A DNA stretch of 64,000 nt from an uncultured Eubacteriales bacterium (GTDB lineage: Bacteria; Bacillota; Clostridia; Lachnospirales; Cellulosilyticaceae), in assembly GCA_900551325.1 (NCBI GenBank), contig URVM01000002.1:376202-440201 (forward strand), in the 5' to 3' direction. Shown piece by piece: positions 36,055 to 44,641 of the stretch. The notes beneath the pieces are model-generated. The model saw only the letters and a program-made list of their open reading frames with translations, ran no database searches and was not told the DNA's origin. Each line of letters opens with the position of its first letter. Position 1 is the stretch's first letter. Position numbers and translations under genes: made by a program.

Positions 36055-36150
36055 CTAATCTTTCCTTACTATTCTATTATTAAATTGTCTAGAATTTCTC
36101 CATATTAAATCTAGTTGGTTTACACCAAACTGGTTAAATTGTTTTCTCAT
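36055..36150 (-). CDS. Leader reading frame inside the pyr attenuator, 31 codons
   Basis: ATG at 36150 to TAG at 36055. It begins MRKQFNQFGV, is basic and Asn/Gln/Arg-rich, and has one Trp. AAAGGAGAAG (36164-36155) is a strong ribosome binding site at proper spacing, and it abuts the PyrR hairpin. It is too short for normal gene finding. No known peptide recognised. The frame ends about 70 bases before the terminator. Either the peptide or the act of translation could influence attenuation. Confidence 0.6.
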   Translation of the reverse strand: MRKQFNQFGVNQLDLIWRNSRQFNNRIVRKD

Positions 36151-36164
36151 TTTTCTTCTCCTTT

Positions 36165-36182
36165 TTGACCTCACAGGATCAA
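36165..36182 (-). promoter_or_regulatory. PyrR-binding hairpin in the pyr leader
   Basis: Minus strand TTGATCCTGTGAGGTCAA. It matches the known PyrR RNA consensus ARUCCNGNGAGGYU at the core UCC-N-G-N-GAGG-Y and forms the expected hairpin: UUGA/UCAA and CC/GG stems with a bulged U and UGUGA loop. PyrR with UMP binds here and favours termination. The pyrR gene itself is not in the window. Confidence 0.85.
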
Positions 36183-36237
36183 GCTTAAAGGCTTATTTAG
36201 TTTTTATTTGATTAATTTTGTTTATTTACTGTTATTT

Positions 36238-36266
36238 ATACTACCATATAGTTTTATATGTGTCAA
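36238..36266 (-). promoter_or_regulatory. Promoter of the pyr operon
   Basis: TTGACA (36266-36261), 17-base spacer, TAGTAT (36243-36238). Start expected near 36231, giving a leader of about 320 bases before pyrB. It starts within 10 bp of the stop of the upstream phosphatase gene. Confidence 0.82.
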
Positions 36267-36274
36267 TCTTATTT

Positions 36275-36931
36275 TTACTTAATATAATTTAAAAGCTGTG
36301 ATGCTCTTGAAATAACAGCATAGGCACCATTTGCCTTTAGTTCTTCCTCACCTCTAAAGCCCCAAGCTACTCCTATACCTGGCACATTAGCATGATGTGC
36401 TGTTTCCATATCTACATCTGAATCTCCTACATAAAGCACTTCTTCTACTTTTATATCATGTGTAGCCATAATTTCATATATTACGCTAGGGTCTGGTTTA
36501 TGGGGCCTTCCATCTTGTTGCCCTTCTACTTGTACAAATAAATTCTTAGGAAAACAAGCTTCTACAACACGTATAGCTTGCTTATGAGGTTTATTTGTAG
36601 CTACTGCAAGTAAAATACCTTGTTCTTTTAACTTTACTAATGTGTCTATAATTTCTTCATAAGGCTTTGTAAAATCCGTTAAATGCCCATTATAATATGT
36701 AACAAAATCTTCCTTCATCTTTGCTATAAGTTCTTCATTACGTGCTGCCTCGGGTAGGGCACGCTCTATCAGTTTATACACCCCGTTTCCTACAAAAGTT
36801 CTGTAGGCATCTATAGGATGTGTATCATATCCGTATCGTTCAAGTATTACATTTGTACTCACTGCTAAATCTTCTAAAGTATCTACTAGCGTACCATCTA
36901 AGTCAAAGATAACCATTTTTGTTGTAAACAT
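36275..36931 (-). CDS. HAD family phosphatase, phosphoglycolate phosphatase / PpaX-like
   Basis: 218 residues. HAD motif I MVIFDLDGTLVDT with the nucleophile Asp, motif II LLAVATNKPHKQA, motif III Lys in GRPHKPDPSVI and motif IV EEVLYVGDSDVDMETA. An alpha-helical cap lies at about 18-90. The family includes phosphoglycolate phosphatase and pyrophosphatase PpaX; the substrate cannot be told. AGGAGGG precedes the ATG. Its 3' end touches the pyr promoter, with no clear terminator between. Confidence 0.9.
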   Translation of the reverse strand: MFTTKMVIFDLDGTLVDTLEDLAVSTNVILERYGYDTHPIDAYRTFVGNGVYKLIERALPEAARNEELIAKMKEDFVTYYNGHLTDFTKPYEEIIDTLVKLKEQGILLAVATNKPHKQAIRVVEACFPKNLFVQVEGQQDGRPHKPDPSVIYEIMATHDIKVEEVLYVGDSDVDMETAHHANVPGIGVAWGFRGEEELKANGAYAVISRASQLLNYIK

Positions 36932-37237
36932 GTCGCTAAGCCCTCCTAGTAGTTCTTGTATTTTTATCTCTTCAACAAAGGATAAACTTTCTATGCATTA
37001 TAACATATTTCTCTTATTTTTTCAGTTGGCTAGTATGGACCCTTATGTAGCCTAGTCAATAATCCACTAAACTTTTTTCATATTATTAGTAAATATAATT
37101 AATCCTTTAGTAAATATAGTACAAAAACTAGTCAATATTTTCTATATTATAGTTTTAAATTTATATTAAAATATAACTTATATAGAATTATTAATAAATT
37201 CTATCCATCTAATATGATTCTAGGGGGAATAAATCTT
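36932..37237. other. Divergent intergenic region with repeated operator-like motifs
   Basis: 306 bp between the phosphatase and the sugar-transport genes. It contains two copies of TTAGTAAATATA (37086-37097, 37107-37118; 21 bp apart) and two copies of CTAGTCAATA (37052-37061, 37128-37137; 76 bp apart). A weak promoter (TTTATA - 17 - TAGAAT) can be drawn before the transporter. No coding sequence. Confidence 0.6.
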
Positions 37238-38557
37238 ATGAAAAAGAAATTAATAAGTGCTTTAATGTGTATGTCAGTAGCTGCTGGCCTTTTTACTGGT
37301 TGTAGCCAAGCTCCAGCTACACCTGATACATCTACACCTAAAGAAGAAGCTCCAGCTAAAGAAGAGTCTACACCAGCACCAAGTACAGATGGTGACAAAA
37401 AACTAGTTTACTGGTCAATGTGGGAAGCTACTGAAGCTCAAGGCCAATCTATCCAAGCTGCTATCGATCAATATGAAAAAGATACAGGTATTGATGTAGA
37501 TGTACAATTCAAAGGACGTACAGGTATTCGTGAAGGCTTACAAGCTGCACTTGATGCGGGTACTGCTATAGACTTATTTGATGAAGATATTGACCGTGTT
37601 AACTCTACTTGGGGTAAATACTTATTAGATCTTGAATCTTTTGCTGCTGATACAAAATATGAAGAAACTGCTGTTCCTGGTCTTATTTCAGCTTGTCGTG
37701 AAGTAGGTGGTGGTACATTAAAATCTATTCCTTACCAACCTAACCTTTTTGCTTTCTTCTATAATAAAGATTTATTTGACCAAGCAGGCATTACAAGTGT
37801 ACCTAAAACTTGGGATGAGTTTTTAGCAACTTGTGAAAAACTTAAAGCTGCTGGTATTACACCTATTACTGGTGATGATGCTTATATTACAAGTATGGCA
37901 GGTTACCATTTAGCACGTTTACTCGGTGAAGAACGTGTTGTTCAAGTTGTAAATGAAGGTCTTTGGGCTGAAGAACCTGCTGTTCTTGAAATGGCTAAAG
38001 TATATGAAGATCTTGCAGCTAAAGGTTACTTCTCTGAATACATTGCATCTAACGTATGGCCAGCTGGCCAAAATACAGAGCTTGCTCTAGGTACTGCAGC
38101 TATGTACTTAAATGGTTCTTGGTTACCAAACGAAGTACTTGGTACAACAGGTCCAGACTTTAAATGGGGTTGCTTTAGCTATCCAGCTGTACCAAATGGC
38201 AAAACTGGTATAGAAGCTGCTAACTTTGGTGCTCAAGTATTTGCAATCAACAAAGATTCTAAAGTAGCTAAAGAAGCTTTTGATCTTATTACTTATATTA
38301 CAAAAGGTACTTTTGATGCTGAGCTTTCTAAAAACTCTACTGGTATCCCAGCAGATACTACAAATACAGAATGGCCTGCATTACTTGCTGATGTAAAACC
38401 TGTTCTTGATAGCTTATCAACACGTTATACATGGGCAGCAGGTATAGAATCAAATAGCAATATCACACCTGTTCTTAAAGAAAACTTCCTTAAATTATGT
38501 GGTGGTCAACTTACTGCTGAGCAATTTGTAGAAAACATGGAAAAAGCAAGTAAATAA
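37238..38557 (+). CDS. Carbohydrate ABC transporter substrate-binding lipoprotein
   Basis: About 439 residues from the ATG at 37238 (AGGGGG ten bases upstream). Signal peptide with lipobox LFTGC, a Pro/Glu/Thr/Ser linker (about 25-55), then a family 1 binding-protein fold: KLVYWSMWEATEAQG, PYQPNLFAFFYNKDLFDQAG, PKTWDEFLATCEKLKAAGITP, ALGTAAMYLNGSW. Delivers an unknown sugar or oligosaccharide to the two permeases behind it. Its codons strongly favour a few triplets (GCT, GGT, CCA), typical of high expression. Confidence 0.93.
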   Translation: MKKKLISALMCMSVAAGLFTGCSQAPATPDTSTPKEEAPAKEESTPAPSTDGDKKLVYWSMWEATEAQGQSIQAAIDQYEKDTGIDVDVQFKGRTGIREGLQAALDAGTAIDLFDEDIDRVNSTWGKYLLDLESFAADTKYEETAVPGLISACREVGGGTLKSIPYQPNLFAFFYNKDLFDQAGITSVPKTWDEFLATCEKLKAAGITPITGDDAYITSMAGYHLARLLGEERVVQVVNEGLWAEEPAVLEMAKVYEDLAAKGYFSEYIASNVWPAGQNTELALGTAAMYLNGSWLPNEVLGTTGPDFKWGCFSYPAVPNGKTGIEAANFGAQVFAINKDSKVAKEAFDLITYITKGTFDAELSKNSTGIPADTTNTEWPALLADVKPVLDSLSTRYTWAAGIESNSNITPVLKENFLKLCGGQLTAEQFVENMEKASK

Positions 38558-38590
38558 TACAAGGGATAGTCAGCAACTATCTTATTTCAC

Positions 38591-38630
38591 AAGAGGTGGG
38601 GTATTTTCTGTAATGCCTCATCTCTTTTTT
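38591..38630 (+). terminator. Attenuating hairpin between binding protein and permeases
   Basis: AAGAGGTGGGGTA (38591-38603) pairs, with several G-U pairs, with TGCCTCATCTCTT (38614-38626), then T6. Such partial terminators lower permease expression relative to the binding protein. Confidence 0.65.
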
Positions 38631-38656
38631 ATATTAATAATCTGGGAGGATTCAAT

Positions 38657-39562
38657 GTGAAAAAAAATACACCGATGATTATCACCTTTTTATCACCAGT
38701 TGTAATTATATTTACTCTAATTTATCTTTATCCTATTTGTCGAACTGTTCTTATGAGCTTTTTTAAGATTGAAGGGGTAACTGATAGCATGGGAGACTGG
38801 CAATTTATAGGTCTTAATAATTATATGGAACTTCTTAACACCGCTCTATTTAGAACCTCTATGTGGAATTTATTTCGCATATGGCTTTTTGGCGGCCTCA
38901 TTGTCATGTCTTTAGCCTTACTATTTGCTGTTATTCTAACAAGTGGTATCCGCTTTAAAAGTTTCTTTCGTGCAGCCATTTATCTACCTAACGTAGTAAG
39001 TGCTGTAGCTCTTGCTACTATGTGGCTTCAATATGTTTATAGCCCTAAATTTGGCTTATTAAAATCAGTTTTTTCTAGTTTAGGTTTAAAAAATTTAGCA
39101 ATGATTCAGTGGACTTCTACTGAATATAAATTCTTAGCTTTATTAATTGCATATTGTTTTGGTATGGTAGGCTACCATATGCTCATCTTTGCTAGTGGTA
39201 TTGAGCGTATAAGCCCAGATTACTACGAAGCAGCTACTATTGACGGTGCCAATAAAGCAAATCAATTCCGTCATATTACTTTTCCTCTTTTAAGAGGGGT
39301 GATTAAAACTAATATAACTATGTGGTCTGTTACTTCTGTTGCATTTTTCGTATGGTCTCAGCTCTTTTCAACTGTTACAGCTGATACTCAGACTATTACA
39401 CCTATGGTGTATATGTATATGCAAGTATTTGGTGCAGGTAATGCAGTTACAGAGCGTAATGCTGGACTCGGAGCAACAGTAGGTGTAGTTTTATGTGTAT
39501 GTGTAGTTGCTATCTTCCTTCTTACTAATAAGCTTATTAAAAAAGACGATTTTGAATTTTAA
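38657..39562 (+). CDS. Sugar ABC transporter permease, MalF/UgpA type
   Basis: 301 residues, six membrane helices. GTG start six bases after GGGAGGA; an ATG two bases earlier is followed at once by a stop in its frame. The EAA loop that contacts the ATPase is YYEAATIDGANKANQFRHITFPLL. First of two permeases in the transporter. Confidence 0.93.
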   Translation: MKKNTPMIITFLSPVVIIFTLIYLYPICRTVLMSFFKIEGVTDSMGDWQFIGLNNYMELLNTALFRTSMWNLFRIWLFGGLIVMSLALLFAVILTSGIRFKSFFRAAIYLPNVVSAVALATMWLQYVYSPKFGLLKSVFSSLGLKNLAMIQWTSTEYKFLALLIAYCFGMVGYHMLIFASGIERISPDYYEAATIDGANKANQFRHITFPLLRGVIKTNITMWSVTSVAFFVWSQLFSTVTADTQTITPMVYMYMQVFGAGNAVTERNAGLGATVGVVLCVCVVAIFLLTNKLIKKDDFEF

Positions 39563-39575
39563 GGGGGAAAATACG

Positions 39576-40457
39576 ATGACAAATACAAAACAATATAAAG
39601 AAAAAATAAATTGGAAAAACGAATTACGCCTTGCACCTGGTTATCTTATTTTAACACTTTGGGTTGTTTTTACCTTTGTACTTCTTGGTTGGGTACTAGC
39701 TGCTAGTTTTTCTACTACAAAAGATATTTTTACCGGAAATGCACTGAAGTTTCCTACAGGTCTTCACTTTGAAAACTATGTAAAAGCTTGGACTACATCT
39801 AATGTTTCCGTTTTCTTTTTTAATTCACTTATTTATTCACTTATTTCTTGTACAGCTTTAATCATGATCTGTGCACCAGCAGCTTATGTACTATCTAGAT
39901 TTGAATTTATCTCCAATAAGTTTATTCAAACAAGTTTGGTTTCTGCTATGGGTGTTCCTGCTATTATGATTATTCTTCCGTTGTTTACAATTATTGCAAG
40001 ACTTGATATTTTAAATAATACATTAGCCAATAGAGCCATCTTAATCTTCCTTTATATAGGTATTAATGTGCCTTATACAACTATTTTCCTTCTTACCTTC
40101 TTTAGCAATATTTCTCGTTCCTTTGAAGAAGCTGCTGCTATTGATGGTTGTACACCTATTAAAACTTTTTGGCAGATTATGCTTCCCATGGCTCAACCTG
40201 GTATTATTACTGTAACTATCTTCAACTTCATTAATATTTGGAATGAGTATTTTATCTCTCTTATTTTTGCCAATTCAGATTCTTTACGCCCTGTTGCTGT
40301 GGGACTTTTCTCCATGATTAGTTCTATGAAATATACAGGTGACTGGGCTGGTATGTTTGCAGCTGTTACCATTGTATTTTTACCAACCTTTATCATCTAT
40401 ATTTTCTTATCCGAAAAGATTATAGCAGGTGTAACAGGTGGCGGTGTAAAAGGTTAA
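39576..40457 (+). CDS. Sugar ABC transporter permease, MalG/UgpE type
   Basis: About 293 residues from the ATG at 39576 (AAGGGGGAA upstream); the longer frame overlaps the preceding permease and lacks a ribosome binding site. Six membrane helices, EAA loop SFEEAAAIDGCTPIKTFWQIMLPMAQPG. No ATPase gene follows; a shared MsmK/UgpC-like ATPase elsewhere is likely. Confidence 0.93.
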   Translation: MTNTKQYKEKINWKNELRLAPGYLILTLWVVFTFVLLGWVLAASFSTTKDIFTGNALKFPTGLHFENYVKAWTTSNVSVFFFNSLIYSLISCTALIMICAPAAYVLSRFEFISNKFIQTSLVSAMGVPAIMIILPLFTIIARLDILNNTLANRAILIFLYIGINVPYTTIFLLTFFSNISRSFEEAAAIDGCTPIKTFWQIMLPMAQPGIITVTIFNFINIWNEYFISLIFANSDSLRPVAVGLFSMISSMKYTGDWAGMFAAVTIVFLPTFIIYIFLSEKIIAGVTGGGVKG

Positions 40458-40464
40458 TAAAACT

Positions 40465-40495
40465 AAAGGGATGTTGCGACATGCAACATCCCTTT
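40465..40495. terminator. Bidirectional terminator between the permease and gpsA-like genes
   Basis: AAAGGGATGTTGC (40465-40477) with GCAACATCCCTTT (40483-40495), 13 perfect pairs. T-rich on the plus-strand exit; on the minus strand it touches the stop codon of the gpsA-like gene. Confidence 0.85.
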
Positions 40496-41457
40496 TAAAA
40501 TTCAAATTTTACTGGTCTTAAAAATAAATCTACTAATACTTGTGATGTTTCCTTATGCTCAAAAAGTATAGCATATAAAGCATTACAAATAGGTAGTTCT
40601 ACATCATATACTTTAGACAAGTGATGTAGGGCCTCTACTGTAGCCACACCTTCAGCTAACTTGGTAAAAGGAATACCTTTCACATAGTCTTCTCCAAAAC
40701 GTCTATTGTTACTATGCTCAGAAAATAAAGTGGCTTCATAATCTCCAAGGTGACTTAAACCATAAATAGTTAAATCATTTCCACCCATTGCACGAATAAT
40801 ACGTGATAATTCTCTTGTTCCTCTAGCCATAAGTGCACCTTTTAAACTACTATAGCCTGCACCATCTAACATACCAGCTGCAATACCCATAACGTTTTTC
40901 GTAGCAGCTCCAATTTCATTACCTATTAAATCTTGTCCATAATAAAAACGAATCAAATCGCTATTAAATGTTTCTACTGCTTTTTTGGTAACAGAAATTT
41001 CATCACTACCTATTACCATACAGTTTGGAATCCCTCTTGTAAAATCTTGTACATGTCCAGGACCAAGCCATACGCCTACATGAATACCCGCTCCCATTTC
41101 TTCTTTAAAAACTTGTGTTAAGCGTTTACCTGTATTTGCTTCTAGTCCTTTCATACATAGTAAAAATATTTTATCTTCTAAATCAGGTAACTTGGCAACT
41201 GATTTTAAAAAGTTACGTAACTGTTGAGCACTAATAGAAATAATAATGATTTCACTTTTATGAATGGCCTCTTCTAAATTATCTGTTAGTGCCACACTTT
41301 CAGGTAGCGTTAAATATTCATTTTTACGCTGTTCTTTTAAAGCTATTAGGTTTTTAGAGCCTTCTCGTCCCCATAATGTAACTTCATGACCTATATGATT
41401 GGCATACCAAGCTAAAAAAGTTCCCCAGCGTCCACATCCTAATACTGAAACATTCAT
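40495..41457 (-). CDS. gpsA: NAD(P)-dependent glycerol-3-phosphate dehydrogenase, divergent GpsA
   Basis: 320 residues. Rossmann motif VLGCGRWGT, a catalytic Lys in EIGAATKNVMGIAAGMLDGAGY, the TRG-like ALMARGTRELSRI, and NNRRFGEDYVKG matching the SRN..G region. It departs from typical GpsA in several spots: GRWGT for GSWGT, GPGHVQDF for GPSHAEE, and LSHLGDYEATLFSE for the usual GDLVLTC segment. So it may be a paralogue with altered specificity. AAAGGAGG upstream. Confidence 0.8.
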   Translation of the reverse strand: MNVSVLGCGRWGTFLAWYANHIGHEVTLWGREGSKNLIALKEQRKNEYLTLPESVALTDNLEEAIHKSEIIIISISAQQLRNFLKSVAKLPDLEDKIFLLCMKGLEANTGKRLTQVFKEEMGAGIHVGVWLGPGHVQDFTRGIPNCMVIGSDEISVTKKAVETFNSDLIRFYYGQDLIGNEIGAATKNVMGIAAGMLDGAGYSSLKGALMARGTRELSRIIRAMGGNDLTIYGLSHLGDYEATLFSEHSNNRRFGEDYVKGIPFTKLAEGVATVEALHHLSKVYDVELPICNALYAILFEHKETSQVLVDLFLRPVKFEF

Positions 41458-41530
41458 CTGATGGCCTCCTTTTTACTTTATTATTTACTTAATTACTTAT
41501 TTTATATTATACCTCTATTTAAAAAGACTT

Positions 41531-42718
41531 TTAAATAATAAGCATAAAAATTTCAAAAATCCAGTGAGCTGCTATTCCTGAACAAATACCACCTATTGTA
41601 TGAGCCAAAATAGCTTTCCCTGTAAGCTCACGACATTTTAAACTATCCATCATAGCTGTATGGGTACTTAAATAACCACTCCAGCACATACACATGGCAG
41701 TAAACACAGCAATATCATTTGCATTTGCTAGCCCTTCTTTAACTAGGTTTGGTACAAGACCAATGGCAGCACCTGCTGCACCTAATGATGTAATAGGTAC
41801 AGCTATAGCTTCTGGTGAAGAAAAACCAAATAAAGGTTGTAAAATAAAGTTAAGCTTTTCTCCTAATAATGGCAACAGACCTACGCCTTCATAAGCTGCT
41901 CCTGTGTAAACACCTGCCTCTGATGGTCCATTTGTCAGTATAAGTACAAATGTACAGATAATAAGTACACCAGGAATAATAGCCATTCCCATACCTACAC
42001 TTGAATGTCCCCCTTCTAAAAGAGCATTCATAAATCGCTCTCCTACAGTTCCTTTTCGTACTTGTCTATAGTGAATAAGATCTACACTTTCATCAATCTC
42101 TTCTTCACACCAAGCTTCTACACCATAATGCTTCTTTGTATAATGCATCATAATCTTTGTACTAATAATACTTCCTATAATAGCACCTATATTCCCGATA
42201 ACAACTGCTAAACCAAGTTGCTCTCCAACACCTTGCACACCTATCATAAATACTGTAATCATAAGACCCATACCAAAAGCTGTCCCTAGATTTGTAAGTG
42301 CTGGAAGCTGATACTTCTTAAAGTATTGTCTAAAACGTTTATCATCACATAAAGTTAAAATTGCTGGATTATCCGAAAAATAGGTTGTAAGTATACTGAT
42401 AATACTAGCACCAGGTAGATCATATAAGGGCTTCATCAGTCTTGAAAGAAATCTATTAATAATAGCTAGTCCACCAAATTCTGTTAGTATACCTGAAAAA
42501 GCACCTGCTATAACAGCAATAGCCATAATATAAAAAACTGTCCCCATTAAAAGGTCATAAGAGGTGTTTAATAAAGTATTAAACATATTGGCTACACCCA
42601 TTTTTCTAATAAGTAAAAACAAACCTCCGAAAGTAAAAAGAAGGCATAAAATGCCCTCCAAACTTACGGACTTTTTAAGTGTATAGTTCACCTCTTTTGT
42701 ATTGTCATCTTGCTTCAT
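41531..42718 (-). CDS. Gate (nucleoside-recognition) domain membrane protein
   Basis: 395 residues, about nine to ten membrane helices. The N-terminal half (MGTVFYIMAIAVIAGAFSGILTEFGG and YFSDNPAILTL) and the C-terminal half (FGFSSPEAIAVPITSLGAAGAAIGLVP) carry Gate-type motifs found in nucleoside transporters and spore-maturation proteins. AAAAGGAG upstream; it starts 34 bp after cobT, so it ends the cobalamin operon. Substrate unknown; export or uptake of a nucleoside-like cobalamin precursor is a guess from position. Confidence 0.75.
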   Translation of the reverse strand: MKQDDNTKEVNYTLKKSVSLEGILCLLFTFGGLFLLIRKMGVANMFNTLLNTSYDLLMGTVFYIMAIAVIAGAFSGILTEFGGLAIINRFLSRLMKPLYDLPGASIISILTTYFSDNPAILTLCDDKRFRQYFKKYQLPALTNLGTAFGMGLMITVFMIGVQGVGEQLGLAVVIGNIGAIIGSIISTKIMMHYTKKHYGVEAWCEEEIDESVDLIHYRQVRKGTVGERFMNALLEGGHSSVGMGMAIIPGVLIICTFVLILTNGPSEAGVYTGAAYEGVGLLPLLGEKLNFILQPLFGFSSPEAIAVPITSLGAAGAAIGLVPNLVKEGLANANDIAVFTAMCMCWSGYLSTHTAMMDSLKCRELTGKAILAHTIGGICSGIAAHWIFEIFMLII

Positions 42719-42752
42719 CTATATTGTCTCCTTTTAAATATTCACCTTTAGG

Positions 42753-43853
42753 CTATTTCCATATATTCATATACTTAGATTTATCTACACCTGCTTCTTC
42801 AAAGGTACCCATTCCAAGTAAAGTATATTTTGCCATCTCTATTAAGTTGAATAAAATTGGACAACCACTACCTTCACCTAAACGCATATCTAAATCAAAG
42901 TGAGCCTCAAGTCCTATTGCTTCAAGTAAACACTTCATCCCTACTTCTTTTGAAAGGTGAGAAGCCACCATATAGTCTTTTACACTAGGGCAAAGTTTAT
43001 AGGCTATTAAAGCTGCTGCAGCTGAGATAAATCCATCTATTATAACTAACTTTTTATTTGCTGCTGCACCTAAATAAACACCTACTAAGCCTGCTAGATC
43101 TAGACCACCTACTTTAGCAAGTACATCAACAGGATCCTTAGCATCTGGTTTATGTAATTGGAAAGCTTTCTTAATAGCATTAATTTTATTGTTAAATACG
43201 GTATCTTTAGCACCTGCACCTTTTCCTGTTACTTCTTCTACACCAAGGCCTAAAATTGCAGCAGTAACAGCTGCTGATGTAGTTGTATTACCAATTCCCA
43301 TCTCACCTGTACCAAAGATATGGTATCCAGCTTCTACAAGCTTTTCACACTCTTCTATACCAACAAGGATACCTTCTAAAGCTTCTTCATAAGTCATACT
43401 TGGTGCTATAGTCATATCTTTTGTTCCATACGCTACTTTACGGTTGTGTATAAGAGGATGTGTAAAATCAGCTTTTACACCGATATCTACAATATGTATA
43501 TCAGCTTGTGCAAATTCACTTAGCTTATTCACACCTGTAATCCCTCTAGTAAAATTATAAGTTACTGTAGCTGTAACCTCTTGAGGACAACTACTTACCC
43601 CTTGGTCACACACACCATTATCACTACACATAATAACTGTCACACATGGCTTCGTTTGTATGTTCATGGTTTCTTGTACACCAGCAAGCTTAATCATTAA
43701 CTGCTCTAGTTTACCTAGTGAACCTACTGGCTTTGTTAACCCATCAAGGTATTTTTCCATTTGATTTTGTGTTTCTTTATGAATAGGCTTAATGCCCTCT
43801 ATATATACTTCTAATTCTTTTTTTGTCCATACTTTTTCAGTATTTATGCTCAT
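42753..43853 (-). CDS. cobT: Nicotinate-nucleotide:dimethylbenzimidazole phosphoribosyltransferase CobT
   Basis: 366 residues, full length. LTKPVGSLGKLEQLMIKLAG, MCSDNGVCDQGVS, the GEMGIGNTTTSAA loop and the C-terminal LRLGEGSG-like DMRLGEGSGCPI with its catalytic Glu. Activates the lower-ligand base of cobalamin to its ribotide. The start overlaps the cobS stop (ATGA). Confidence 0.95.
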   Translation of the reverse strand: MSINTEKVWTKKELEVYIEGIKPIHKETQNQMEKYLDGLTKPVGSLGKLEQLMIKLAGVQETMNIQTKPCVTVIMCSDNGVCDQGVSSCPQEVTATVTYNFTRGITGVNKLSEFAQADIHIVDIGVKADFTHPLIHNRKVAYGTKDMTIAPSMTYEEALEGILVGIEECEKLVEAGYHIFGTGEMGIGNTTTSAAVTAAILGLGVEEVTGKGAGAKDTVFNNKINAIKKAFQLHKPDAKDPVDVLAKVGGLDLAGLVGVYLGAAANKKLVIIDGFISAAAALIAYKLCPSVKDYMVASHLSKEVGMKCLLEAIGLEAHFDLDMRLGEGSGCPILFNLIEMAKYTLLGMGTFEEAGVDKSKYMNIWK

Positions 43854-44602
43854 CCAATCAGCCCTTTACTTATAATGATTAAATAGGTTAATATAGTCCA
43901 TTCAACTATTTGCTGGGTTGCTCCTAAGCAATCTCCATTTAAACCTTCTAGCTTATTTGTAAATTTCCTATTCAGTAAGATTACTGTACCAAATACTAGC
44001 CCTAGCCCTAACAGCATCTTTTCCCAGTGTATTATACTTACACCAACACCCATGAAAAGCAGAAGATTAACGAAAAGTCCTGGTCTACTAATGTTCTCTA
44101 TCCATAATGAACCAAGACCCTTACTTATATTTTTACCAATAGCACATATAATGCATACACCTAGTTTAGCACTTACCGGTACCCATATAATAAATAGAGG
44201 ATGGTCTTTTAATAAATAAAATCCAATGAAATGATAGACGAAATCTATTATAAGTGCAAGTACACCAAAGGTGCCTACATGACTGTCTTTCATAATTTCT
44301 AGTGTGCGCTTAGCATCTCGATTAGCGCCAAAACCATCAAAGACGTCACTTAAACCATCTAAATGGATACCACCTGTAATCCAAATACCTCCAATAGTAG
44401 CTAAAAGAGCACCTAAAAGAGGATCTACATAAGCTCCTAACTCAAACAGTAGCCAAGTAAATCCTCCTACTATAAGACCTATAAAGGTAAAGAAACACAT
44501 AGCACCTTTAAAATCTTCAGGTTCTGCTGGCATATTAGCTTTTGTAATTGGAATACGAGTCAAAAACTGCATGGCTAATACCCATTGTTTTAATTTTTTC
44601 AT
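43850..44602 (-). CDS. cobS: Adenosylcobinamide-GDP ribazoletransferase CobS
   Basis: 250 residues, about six membrane helices. FLTRIPI near the N-terminus, the metal-binding GGIHLDGLSDVFDGFGANRDAKRTLEIMKDSHVGTFG region as usual, and GLNGDCLGATQQ near the end. Joins adenosylcobinamide-GDP to alpha-ribazole (phosphate). The ribosome binding site is weak (AAGG). Confidence 0.94.
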   Translation of the reverse strand: MKKLKQWVLAMQFLTRIPITKANMPAEPEDFKGAMCFFTFIGLIVGGFTWLLFELGAYVDPLLGALLATIGGIWITGGIHLDGLSDVFDGFGANRDAKRTLEIMKDSHVGTFGVLALIIDFVYHFIGFYLLKDHPLFIIWVPVSAKLGVCIICAIGKNISKGLGSLWIENISRPGLFVNLLLFMGVGVSIIHWEKMLLGLGLVFGTVILLNRKFTNKLEGLNGDCLGATQQIVEWTILTYLIIISKGLIG

Positions 44603-44641
44603 ACCTTGTTCACTCTTTCTTTTTAGTCTTCTACCTAGTTG

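Larger units (their letters stand above)
35976..36192 (-). promoter_or_regulatory. Long-range antiterminator pairing of the pyr leader
   Basis: GCCTTTAAGCTT near the start of the transcript (36192-36181) is an exact 12-base complement of AAGCTTAAAGGC (35987-35976), which is the foot of the terminator's 5' arm. Pairing the two blocks the terminator. The upstream copy also touches the PyrR hairpin (36182-36165), so PyrR binding would compete with it. This is the PyrR logic of Bacillus, but with an enclosed loop of about 190 bases. Confidence 0.75.
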
